Source of the DNA: Streptococcus sp.
GTDB lineage: Bacteria > Bacillota > Bacilli > Lactobacillales > Streptococcaceae
Assembly (NCBI GenBank): GCA_030527925.1
Contig: JAUMZW010000004.1
Span: 62,001-126,000 of the forward strand
Reading direction: 5' to 3'
Length of the DNA: 64,000 bases
Positions 8,251 through 15,129 of the stretch are shown here, piece after piece. Under the pieces are notes generated by a model that worked only from the letters and a program-made list of their open reading frames with translations, had not been told where the DNA came from and ran no database searches. Position numbers and translations under genes: made by a program. Numbering within the stretch: the stretch's first letter is position 1; each line of letters begins with the position of its first letter.

Positions 8251-8520
8251 TTAGTCTCTTAATTTTCGCTGCATCTTCTCCCACTCTCGGATAATTAATT
8301 TCTCTAAATAATCTGATGCAGACTTGGCTCTATGATAAGCTACTAATTCTTCTAATTTATCATAGCGCACATCTTGGTGAAGTGAAAACGGATAACGCCC
8401 TTTCTTGTTATAGCTTTCAGGCGCTTTTTGAGCCGCCACTTCTCGTTTCGGCTGTGCTCGTTTTTTAGGTGATTCTTTCTCAAAATTTTCTTTCAGTTGG
8501 GCAAAGCGATTATTAGTCAT
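8251..8520 (-). CDS. Small ParA-partner protein, possible centromere-binding protein
   Basis: An 89-residue protein with a basic, disordered N-terminal half and a helical C-terminal half (RYDKLEELVAYHRAKSASDYLEKLIIREWEK). The C-terminal half resembles a ribbon-helix-helix segment. Its ATG overlaps the parA stop (TAATG), so the two are translationally coupled, as ParA/ParB-type pairs usually are. By position it is the best candidate to bind the AT-rich palindromes around the operon promoter. This role is inferred from position and size. Confidence 0.6.
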   Translation of the reverse strand: MTNNRFAQLKENFEKESPKKRAQPKREVAAQKAPESYNKKGRYPFSLHQDVRYDKLEELVAYHRAKSASDYLEKLIIREWEKMQRKLRD

Positions 8521-9338
8521 TATGCTGGTTCTCCTTCTAATATCGTTAAGATGTTTTGATAAACATATTCTATATTATCATAAAACTTCTGATGATCTTG
8601 CTTCTGTTTGTCTGTCATGTGTTCACGTTGCTCAAAGACACTTTGGTTAATCACTAAACTCTTAGCAACCAGTTCTTTCTTCTGAATAGAACCTAAGTAA
8701 GCTTCATCTTCCTGAACAACATCCAGGAATTGCCTGCAAGTCTCTGTCACATTGTTCCCATAATACTCAATCTTATTGCCAATAAGATAAGCTTCTGCCT
8801 TCACATAACTTTTCTTTGTGATAACTTCAACAGCTTCACTCTTGATATAATCGACAAACTTTTTAAGGGCCAACCAGGCACGGAACCCATTCGTTGAAGC
8901 GTCTGTTACCCCCAGGACAATATCAGAAACGGCAATAAAATTGGCTGTTACAAGACTTTCATCGTTATGAGTATCAATCAAGATAATATCAAACTGTTCA
9001 GCTAACTCATCGTAATGTTCACTAAACCACATAAATAGCTGGAGATATTTATTGTTTCGACTAGATAAGTCTAGCTGCTCATCAGTTAGACGTTCGTCAC
9101 CACGGATCAAACTAAGATTATCGTTAATACGACAAATCTCATATTCTCCTGTGGTAAAAACATCATAGATTGTTTTGTCACTTGTTACATCAAAGGAGTG
9201 TGTTAAATTACATTCTCTTGCTCCATCAATCAATAAGACACGCTTATTTTTGATACGTGATAGCCAGTCTCCTTCATTGTAGGTGTGACTGCTTTTTCCT
9301 CCGCCACCTTTGTCTAGGTTCGTCGTTTGAATCTTCAT
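8520..9338 (-). CDS. ParA-like partition ATPase with unusual Walker A
   Basis: A 272-residue member of the ParA/MinD ATPase family, expected to position or segregate the replicating circular form of the ICE. The deviant Walker A near residues 10-17 reads KGGGGKSS instead of KGGVGKTT. The usual DxDxQ after strand 2 is replaced by IDGARECN near 38-45, and Walker B is IILIDTH near 119-125. These changes suggest a divergent plasmid-type lineage that keeps both lysines of the P-loop. It is first in the operon parA, partner, RepA_N, membrane protein, driven by a consensus promoter. Confidence 0.82.
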   Translation of the reverse strand: MKIQTTNLDKGGGGKSSHTYNEGDWLSRIKNKRVLLIDGARECNLTHSFDVTSDKTIYDVFTTGEYEICRINDNLSLIRGDERLTDEQLDLSSRNNKYLQLFMWFSEHYDELAEQFDIILIDTHNDESLVTANFIAVSDIVLGVTDASTNGFRAWLALKKFVDYIKSEAVEVITKKSYVKAEAYLIGNKIEYYGNNVTETCRQFLDVVQEDEAYLGSIQKKELVAKSLVINQSVFEQREHMTDKQKQDHQKFYDNIEYVYQNILTILEGEPA

Positions 9339-9374
9339 AAAACACTCCTTTTGTATGTAATTAGTTAAATAATT

Positions 9375-9389
9375 TATTATATAACTTTT
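9375..9389. repeat. AT-rich palindromic motif, copy 2 (parA leader)
   Basis: TTATTATATAACTTT lies between the parA promoter and the parA start. Together with the copy at 9446-9460 it brackets the promoter, an arrangement typical of an autoregulatory operator or a partition site. Confidence 0.55.
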
Positions 9390-9399
9390 CTGTAACTCT

Positions 9400-9428
9400 A
9401 TTTTATCTTATACGCTTCTCTTTGTCAA
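9400..9428 (-). promoter_or_regulatory. Sigma-A promoter of the parA operon
   Basis: On the minus strand a perfect TTGACA (9428-9423), 17 bases, then TAAAAT (9405-9400). It differs fully from the shared promoter of the transfer operons, so maintenance genes are probably expressed constitutively or self-controlled while transfer genes are switched. Confidence 0.88.
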
Positions 9429-9445
9429 TAAAAAATGCACAAATT

Positions 9446-9460
9446 GTTATATAACTTTTT
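9446..9460. repeat. AT-rich palindromic motif, copy 3 (upstream of the parA promoter)
   Basis: GTTATATAACTTTTT lies 17 bases upstream of the parA -35 box and 56 bases from copy 2. TGCAC nearby resembles the TGTGCA/TGCAC flank at the 14704 and 17950 copies. Confidence 0.55.
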
Positions 9461-9481
9461 GCGCATTAATTCTTTTCATTC

Positions 9482-10066
9482 TTATCCAAATGTTCCACCA
9501 ATATTACCGCCAACATAGGCTTTTAGCTGAATTTGATTAACGGTTGTATTGAAATTTCCTACAAAATAACAAGAGTCTGCTCCAGTCTTTGTCAGAACAA
9601 TCAGAAACTGAACAACATCTTCGTTTTCAGATGGCATTACTTCTAGCTTAGAAGATTGATATTCATAGTTGTTCACTAGAATAGCCATCGCAAAAGTCGA
9701 AATCATTCCTGACTGGCTCATGGATAAGTGATTGTCAATTGTTCCTGAAACCTTTGAAAGATGTCCTGCTTGCTTAATAGCTGTAACAGCCTCATCAAAG
9801 GCTTTAAGAACTTGTTGTTTTTGTTCCTCGCTACCTTCTGTGTACGGATGTTCTAGTTTCAATTTGGCCGTTCGGTAGTTCTTTTCATCTGTTGTCTCTG
9901 GCTCAGCTATTGATGAAGAGCTAGACTCTAAAGTTTTTGTTTGTTCTACCTGAGTGGACGGAGACTTATTTTGGGTAACGTTTCTATAAACAGCTACTCC
10001 TGAGAAAATGAGTAACAACCCAATGACAATCACATAAATCATATTTTCTTTCATCCATTCTTTCAT
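9482..10066 (-). CDS. Membrane-anchored conjugation protein, unknown family
   Basis: 194 residues: one N-terminal helix (about 9-27), a serine/threonine-rich linker (33-65), then an outer domain of about 130 residues. The outer domain has an alternating strand pattern in its C-terminal half (FLIVLTKTGADSCYFVGNF) like the NTF2-like fold of VirB8/TcpC proteins. It is the last gene of the VirB3-VirB4-hydrolase operon, 14 bases after the hydrolase. A second VirB8-like subunit is plausible; the fold is inferred, not shown. Confidence 0.6.
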   Translation of the reverse strand: MKEWMKENMIYVIVIGLLLIFSGVAVYRNVTQNKSPSTQVEQTKTLESSSSSIAEPETTDEKNYRTAKLKLEHPYTEGSEEQKQQVLKAFDEAVTAIKQAGHLSKVSGTIDNHLSMSQSGMISTFAMAILVNNYEYQSSKLEVMPSENEDVVQFLIVLTKTGADSCYFVGNFNTTVNQIQLKAYVGGNIGGTFG

Positions 10067-10080
10067 TCTAGTGTCCTCTC

Positions 10081-11403
10081 TTAGCTAGCAAGTTTTGGAT
10101 TTTTACCGTCTGGGTAAGCAAAAGTAGTGATTTCTGCTTTTTGTTGTTCTGGTGTCCAAATCCGATAATTCCAAGTATTCGGTCTATGGAAATAATCTGC
10201 TCCAGATAGCGGTGTATTCTGTTCAACAATCAAGATAGAGCCATTTTCAAATACATGACAGACAACGCCTGTATGACCATAGCCTCCCCCTCCATTTTGG
10301 GTAGAGAAGATAGCACCTTTCTTAGGAGTTGTTTTGACAGTGTTTCCAAAGATACTTGCCCAAGCGGCTGCTTGATCTTTACCATTACCAATGACTGTTC
10401 CTGAGTGTCCCCAAAGGTGATTCCCCAAACTAACGGTTAGGTCAACACATTGACCTGAATTTTCAACCCAACCACTGCCACCATAAACCAATCCATTCTT
10501 AGAAGGGTCTATGATGTATTGCTTCAGACTGTCTGGTAAATCCTCAGGCTTATATCCCCAAGCTGTCGCATCGACTGGAACTGTTCCTGTCCCATCTGTT
10601 GTACTTCATGAAGATGAATCACTACAATCCTTACTTTTACTACTGGTAAAAGTATCAGATGGACCACTATCCTCAGGTGAAGCTGTCGCTTCCTTGTACG
10701 GCTTCTCTCCGTGAGCACTAATAGCCTCTTTGTCTAGCCACTCATACTTTTTACCAAGAGTGTTATACATGTCTATCAGCTTGGTCTTATAGGTTCCATC
10801 CGTGGCCCATCCACCGTCCGCAATCGCACTTAAAGTAGCAATTCCATCTGTATTATTGATTGCCTTTGTATAGAGGGTTTGGTGAGCCATAAACTCAGCC
10901 TTACCTACAATACCAGCATCGTAACTAGAGAACCAGGTATAAGCACCACCTGTCCCATCCCCGACATTAGCTCCTGGCTTCGTTCCTGATAGGTCAACAC
11001 TGTCTTCCCCGTAAGTCGCAAGCGTGATAGGAAAATTGCTCTTACTAGAGGTTTTAACCCCTCCCATATTATGAGCTTGCCAGAAGGAAGTTCCATTAGG
11101 ATTCGAAAAATTAAAGCCATTTTCAATCATGGTCTGCGTAATCGATGCAGACGGGAGAAAGCCTCCTGCTTTCCAAGAGAGAATATATGCTTCTTTATGA
11201 TTCTTAACAAAGGAATCAATGGAACCATCACCTGAAGATATAGAAGAGTCTGTAGAGGTTGAGGTTACAACTTCTGTCGTACAATTTGACTGCGAACCAG
11301 CAACAGCTCCTAAAATGCCTGCTAATATGGTTACACCCAAGCTAATAAGAAAGACCAAAGAGACAAGCGGGACAAGTATTTTCAAGAAAACAACTTTTTT
11401 CAC
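10081..11403 (-). pseudogene. VirB1-like peptidoglycan hydrolase (glucosaminidase + CHAP) with an in-frame stop
   Basis: One reading frame of 440 codons is broken by a TGA at 10608-10606. Upstream part (265 residues): membrane anchor at 8-35, then a glucosaminidase-like domain (ITQTMIENGFNFSNPNGTSF, FMAHQTLY). Downstream part: a CHAP amidase domain with the catalytic-type Cys in NSGQCVDLT and His in GYGHTGVV. The frame continues without any gap on both sides of the stop, so one base change explains the break (CGA, GGA, AGA or TGG to TGA). Such enzymes open the cell wall for the mating channel. The upstream product would keep the glucosaminidase domain but lose CHAP. No ribosome site supports restarting at the internal ATG (10491). 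Readthrough or an assembly error are the alternatives. Confidence 0.85.
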
Positions 11404-11416
11404 ATCGTCCCTCTTT

Positions 11417-11677
11417 CTACCACAAGCCTAGAACTGTCCGTATAATGGCATAAACGATTAAAAAAGTAATAAAGCCAATTCCTATTTTCTTCAGACTTCT
11501 TAGAAACTCTTGATCACGTTCTTTTTGAGCAGCTAAACGTTTAGGATCCGACTCCCCTTCAGAGGCAAAATAATCCCGTTCTGCCTGCATTTTAGCTTTT
11601 GTGAGTAATACATATTCATCAAAAGCTTGCTTTTTACGGCCAAAATAGCCCAACCGATTATTCTTTTGTGACATCAT
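11417..11677 (-). CDS. Small tail-anchored membrane protein of the transfer operon
   Basis: 86 residues: a charged N-terminal helix region (20-60, rich in K, E, R) followed by one C-terminal membrane helix (about 66-84). Two adjacent ATGs (11677 and 11674) both lie close to AGGAAG; either may start it. It sits between VirB4 and the hydrolase, so it is probably a structural part of the transfer channel. No family was recognised. Confidence 0.6.
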   Translation of the reverse strand: MMSQKNNRLGYFGRKKQAFDEYVLLTKAKMQAERDYFASEGESDPKRLAAQKERDQEFLRSLKKIGIGFITFLIVYAIIRTVLGLW

Positions 11678-11692
11678 GTTCTTCCTTCCTTT

Positions 11693-13642
11693 CTATTGGA
11701 TTCCGCCGTAGCGCTTTATCTCGGGTGCCAGAAGTTGTTGATTGAAAACCAGATTGCCTACCCCTGCAATATTCATAAACAACTGTCCTTTAGCTAATCG
11801 TGGTAGAGTCTCTAGTTCTGATTGATTCATAGACCCTGTTAGGGCATTGGCAAGTAAGGGAATAGTTGTTTCATCGGTCTGTGCAAAGACACGGTATTGC
11901 ATGAGACCAAAAATACGCTGAACTGCCGTCACGTACGGATCTTTGTGACTACCTGCTCCTGCTTCAAAGAGAATCCCTCGAAGGGAGTTGACGGATAGAA
12001 CAACCCCTGCAAAGTTCTCGCCCATCGAATCAATCATATCAGCTAATAATTCAACACTGCTCTCATACTTAGGATTGATTAAGGTTTGAGCTTCACTGAT
12101 GTTTACAATATAATGTTCCATATCCATCTCAGATAGATGAGAATTGACTTTTAAAAGCTGCTTGCAGCGTTTCCCATTGTTGACAATATCAGCTGATACC
12201 AAAGACAAGACTGAAAAAATTTGAGCATTTAGCAAATTTGGAGTTCCTTTTAATCCCGATAAATCAAAAGTAACCACCTGTTCAGAAGAAATATCTTGGA
12301 ACTCTGTTGTTCCTTCAAACATTTCTGCGTTTGTTGTTAGCAGTTCATTAAATGTTTTGTAGATACGGTTAACTGATTTGATCTCAATTTCATCAGGCTT
12401 ACTTTGTGCCATCAGACTGCGTTTATAATCATCCGCAAATAGAATAAAATCCGACAGGATGGGATATTCTTCATTCACTAAATCAGTAGCTTTTAACTTT
12501 TCTGGGTTCAGCTTAGGGTTACGTGCCCACAAACCTTCTTCAATGTAGAAGTCATTAAGCATATCCCCTAAAGTTGTTAAATCATCTCCTGTTGCCTCAC
12601 TATTCAGAAGTTTAAAGATACTTTTCAACTTTTCAATGTGGAGTTTATAAGATTTTTTCTTATCTATCTCAGTCCCTTCCTCATTTGTGACTGTTGGAAA
12701 GACTTGAAAAATATTAATACGATTCACTTCACCTGATAAATCAAGGATAAGGCCGTGTTGTTGTCTTGTTTGGTCTAAGAAGGTCCCATTGGCATCAAAA
12801 TTACGAATATAATTTCCTTTGGCGTAGAGACCATCCGTATGTTTTAACAAAAAGGAGCGTTGCCCCATTTTGGGATTGCCTGAGAGAATCATAAAGGAGC
12901 GAGTTCGACGTTCATCACGTTCTAAGAAATTGAAATTAACTGCCCCCTTAGTCGGTGTCCAGCCCATATAAACACCTCGTTGGTCTTCTAACTTTGTATG
13001 ATTAAAGAAGTAACCACCTGCTAGGTCATGCGCTCTAATGGGAATGCCACGTCTGTGATTAGGCAAATCTATTTGATATTGGGCTGGGATAAAAGGAGCA
13101 TGATATTCAAAATCCAATTCTCCTGAGAGAATCGTTGACTTAAAGTTTGACGTCTTATCTTTAATATCCTCAACCTTTTTAAACAAATCTTCTTTAGTAG
13201 AGGCAGAGGAATAGTTTCGGACGTACATTCCTAGCATGGCAATATTTTTCTTTGTAATATCTCGATCTAGCTGAGTTAAATCCCTGATTTCATCCAATTC
13301 CTGTTGGTTATCAACGATTTTACTGTTCTCGGTGATCCGAGTTGATTTTTCTTCAATGGCATCTTTAATTTCTTGCTTCAGTTCCCTATTATTAGCCCTG
13401 TAAAGAGATAAGAAAGAACGTGTCCCTGGAATCAACATGAGATCGGATAGCCAAAAGCGATCTAAATCTTCTGAAGGATACTCATAAAAATGAAGGACTG
13501 TATGATAACCGTCACCACTCATCCAGGAGCGATCATCCTTTTTAAAATCAATGTTTCCCTGTGGTTGAATGCGACTGAGAAAGGCCAGGTCATAGCCTTG
13601 GGCTTTTAACTGTCGCTGTCTGCGTTTTGATAATTCTGGCAT
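11693..13642 (-). CDS. VirB4-type conjugation ATPase with degenerate nucleotide motifs
   Basis: A 649-residue homologue of VirB4/TcpF/ConE. The N-terminal domain has the typical start (IQPQGNIDF near 25-33, GDGYHTVLHFYEYPS near 43-57, then FWLSDL). The ATPase domain begins near residue 205. Where Walker A is expected (about 255-263) the sequence reads GNPKMGQRS: the conserved lysine is missing and replaced by Q-R. The expected Walker B region reads HYIVNISEAQTL, with S for the usual D before E. The protein is full length and in frame, so this looks like a diverged subunit rather than a pseudogene. An AGGAGG site precedes the ATG. Confidence 0.82.
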   Translation of the reverse strand: MPELSKRRQRQLKAQGYDLAFLSRIQPQGNIDFKKDDRSWMSGDGYHTVLHFYEYPSEDLDRFWLSDLMLIPGTRSFLSLYRANNRELKQEIKDAIEEKSTRITENSKIVDNQQELDEIRDLTQLDRDITKKNIAMLGMYVRNYSSASTKEDLFKKVEDIKDKTSNFKSTILSGELDFEYHAPFIPAQYQIDLPNHRRGIPIRAHDLAGGYFFNHTKLEDQRGVYMGWTPTKGAVNFNFLERDERRTRSFMILSGNPKMGQRSFLLKHTDGLYAKGNYIRNFDANGTFLDQTRQQHGLILDLSGEVNRINIFQVFPTVTNEEGTEIDKKKSYKLHIEKLKSIFKLLNSEATGDDLTTLGDMLNDFYIEEGLWARNPKLNPEKLKATDLVNEEYPILSDFILFADDYKRSLMAQSKPDEIEIKSVNRIYKTFNELLTTNAEMFEGTTEFQDISSEQVVTFDLSGLKGTPNLLNAQIFSVLSLVSADIVNNGKRCKQLLKVNSHLSEMDMEHYIVNISEAQTLINPKYESSVELLADMIDSMGENFAGVVLSVNSLRGILFEAGAGSHKDPYVTAVQRIFGLMQYRVFAQTDETTIPLLANALTGSMNQSELETLPRLAKGQLFMNIAGVGNLVFNQQLLAPEIKRYGGIQ

Positions 13643-13651
13643 GGTGTCCTC

Positions 13652-14299
13652 CTATACTTTTTCGTTCATGTTGTTAAATTGCTTGATAATTTGTTCCTTC
13701 TTCACTCTGGTTATTTCTTGAGGAACAAAATCATTATTTCCGTAAGACTTCGCCTTACTAACCAAATCATCTAATTCTGTAGCTGTTGGTGCAAAGAGCC
13801 ATAGAATAAACTCGGTATTATAGATTTCTTGTTGGATACTCTCTTCTACCTGGATTTCATTTCTTAATAGCAGCTCTCGATCATGCAGCTGCATATAGCG
13901 ACGTGAATCAGGTAAGAGTTTAGCTTTTTCCTGACGAACGAGACTTAGGTGGTGACGCAGGTCTATTATTTGAGTATCCGTATTTGTCGGCAAGAGAGTT
14001 GTTTCAATCTGAATGTCGGTGTTAAAATCTGTCAGCCATTTTTCAAAATTATCAATGGTACGTCTAATTTCATTGTAAGAGAGCGAGCCTAAGTCCTTTC
14101 CTGGAATTTCCATCAGCTGAAGATAACCATAATCAACTAACTGAATATAGGCTTGACGGTTATCAATAATGGATTTGACATCTAGTAATTCCACACATGA
14201 ATGAAGGTCAAAGTAGTCTTGCTTATCCTTCTTTGGGTCTTGTTTTCGACCTAGTTGTCGTTTTTCACTAGGTTTCGTTTGTGTCTGTTTAATGGCCAT
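13652..14299 (-). CDS. VirB4 N-terminal-domain-like transfer protein
   Basis: 215 residues. After a basic, disordered start (1-28) comes a domain with alternating strands and helices (ELLDVKSIIDNRQAYIQLVDYGYLQLMEIP, then a long helical region rich in E, L and R, ending in FILWLFAP). The pattern recalls the N-terminal domain that precedes the ATPase in VirB4/TraC proteins. It is not the missing front of the next gene, because that VirB4 has its own N-terminal domain. It starts one base inside the VirB3-like gene's stop and ends nine bases before VirB4. Confidence 0.55.
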   Translation of the reverse strand: MAIKQTQTKPSEKRQLGRKQDPKKDKQDYFDLHSCVELLDVKSIIDNRQAYIQLVDYGYLQLMEIPGKDLGSLSYNEIRRTIDNFEKWLTDFNTDIQIETTLLPTNTDTQIIDLRHHLSLVRQEKAKLLPDSRRYMQLHDRELLLRNEIQVEESIQQEIYNTEFILWLFAPTATELDDLVSKAKSYGNNDFVPQEITRVKKEQIIKQFNNMNEKV

Positions 14300-14604
14300 T
14301 AACGCTTGTCTCCTCTCTGATAATTTAAACTAATGTAGCGTTTCCGTCGTCTTCTAAAAAAGAGAAACATACTGTGCCAATTCTTCTTTCCACCATTTGT
14401 AGGTAAAACCAGATAAAGGCACATAAGGGGCGTTACAATAATAAAGGCAAGTAACTGTGCCCATTGACTTGTTGGAAAAATCTTCGTTCCAATAGATACG
14501 GCCACTACAGCAGATCCCCCTACAAACACAATATCGGCTATCACTAGCCCTATGATTTTGACTTTGGCATAAATGTCTCGTGGGACACCATATTTTTCAT
14601 CCAT
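14299..14604 (-). CDS. VirB3/PrgI-like small membrane protein (DUF5592-like)
   Basis: 101 residues with two membrane helices (about 14-40 and 47-66) and a very basic C-terminal tail (FFRRRRKRY). Size, two-helix topology and position just before the VirB4 genes match the VirB3/PrgI/TcpE class of inner-membrane transfer subunits. It is first in the operon under shared promoter copy A. An AGGAGC ribosome site lies upstream of the ATG. Confidence 0.68.
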   Translation of the reverse strand: MDEKYGVPRDIYAKVKIIGLVIADIVFVGGSAVVAVSIGTKIFPTSQWAQLLAFIIVTPLMCLYLVLPTNGGKKNWHSMFLFFRRRRKRYISLNYQRGDKR

Positions 14605-14632
14605 TTAATTAGCTCCTTTCATTGTTACTTCC

Positions 14633-14674
14633 ATCATAAGAGATAATCAAAATTTCTGCAGTAAGCGGACAAAT
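14633..14674 (-). promoter_or_regulatory. Shared ICE promoter/operator, copy A (VirB3-VirB4 operon)
   Basis: On the minus strand GATTTGTCCGCTTACTGCA is followed by an A/T-rich spacer, ATTATCTCTTA and the -10-like TATGAT (14638-14633). The -35 position (CTGCAG) is poor, so activation by a protein bound to the conserved upstream block is likely. One of seven near-identical copies. Confidence 0.8.
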
Positions 14675-14703
14675 CAATTCTATCTGATGCTTAAGTTTCT
14701 TTT

Positions 14704-14730
14704 GTATATAAAAAGTTATCTATCTTTATG
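14704..14730. repeat. AT-rich motif, copy 4 (inverted relative to the others)
   Basis: On the minus strand TGTGCAT, then AGATAACTTTTTATA, resembles the TGTGCA...TTATATAACTTTTT arrangement at 17941-17966 but with an interrupted palindrome. It lies between the BRCT operon terminator and shared promoter A. Confidence 0.4.
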
Positions 14731-14734
14731 CACA

Positions 14735-14766
14735 AAAAAGAAGCCTCAAGATTAACTTGAGACTCC
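14735..14766 (-). terminator. Terminator of the VirB6-BRCT operon
   Basis: On the minus strand GTCTCAAG pairs with CTTGAGGC across a TTAAT loop, followed by TTCTTTTTTG. The plus strand also ends in T4, so it may act both ways. Confidence 0.75.
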
Positions 14767-14839
14767 TTTTGATTAACATGAACGATACAATGTTAATAGT
14801 TTGCCTTTTTTTGAAAAAACGTAAACACTAACATCACTC

Positions 14840-15124
14840 TCACATTTGAGATGTTTTTACCAGATTGAAGAAGTTTTCTTCTGATAGAATAGTGATTTTT
14901 TGCCCTTCTGCGATTCGGCCTAGAGCTGCTTCATACTTCTTAGAACGTTTGTCAGGTTCAAAGAGATTCAGCTGCTTATGACCTGCAATCAGAATATCTG
15001 TTCGACTCGAAATGTAAGCTTGAACAATTGCTCCTTTTTCTTCTAAAAAAGTAGTAACCTCTTGCCTTGTCATCGGCCGCAAACTTCCTGTAATCACAAC
15101 AATTTTACCCGCAATATCACACAT
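14840..15124 (-). CDS. Stand-alone BRCT-domain protein
   Basis: 94 residues making up essentially one BRCT domain: GKIVVITGSLRPMTRQEV (strand 1 and helix 1), KGAIVQAYISSRTDILIAG (strands 2-3), the KYEAALGRIAEGQKITILSEENFFNLV ending. It is closest in style to the C-terminal BRCT of NAD-dependent DNA ligase. BRCT domains bind DNA ends or phosphopeptides. Its place five bases after VirB6 suggests a role in handling transferred DNA, but this is inference. Complete by itself, not a ligase fragment by context. Confidence 0.78.
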   Translation of the reverse strand: MCDIAGKIVVITGSLRPMTRQEVTTFLEEKGAIVQAYISSRTDILIAGHKQLNLFEPDKRSKKYEAALGRIAEGQKITILSEENFFNLVKTSQM

Positions 15125-15129
15125 AGGCT

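Noticed and set aside
13652..14299. Detached front half of a split VirB4
   Set aside because: The following VirB4 gene has its own N-terminal domain and ribosome site.
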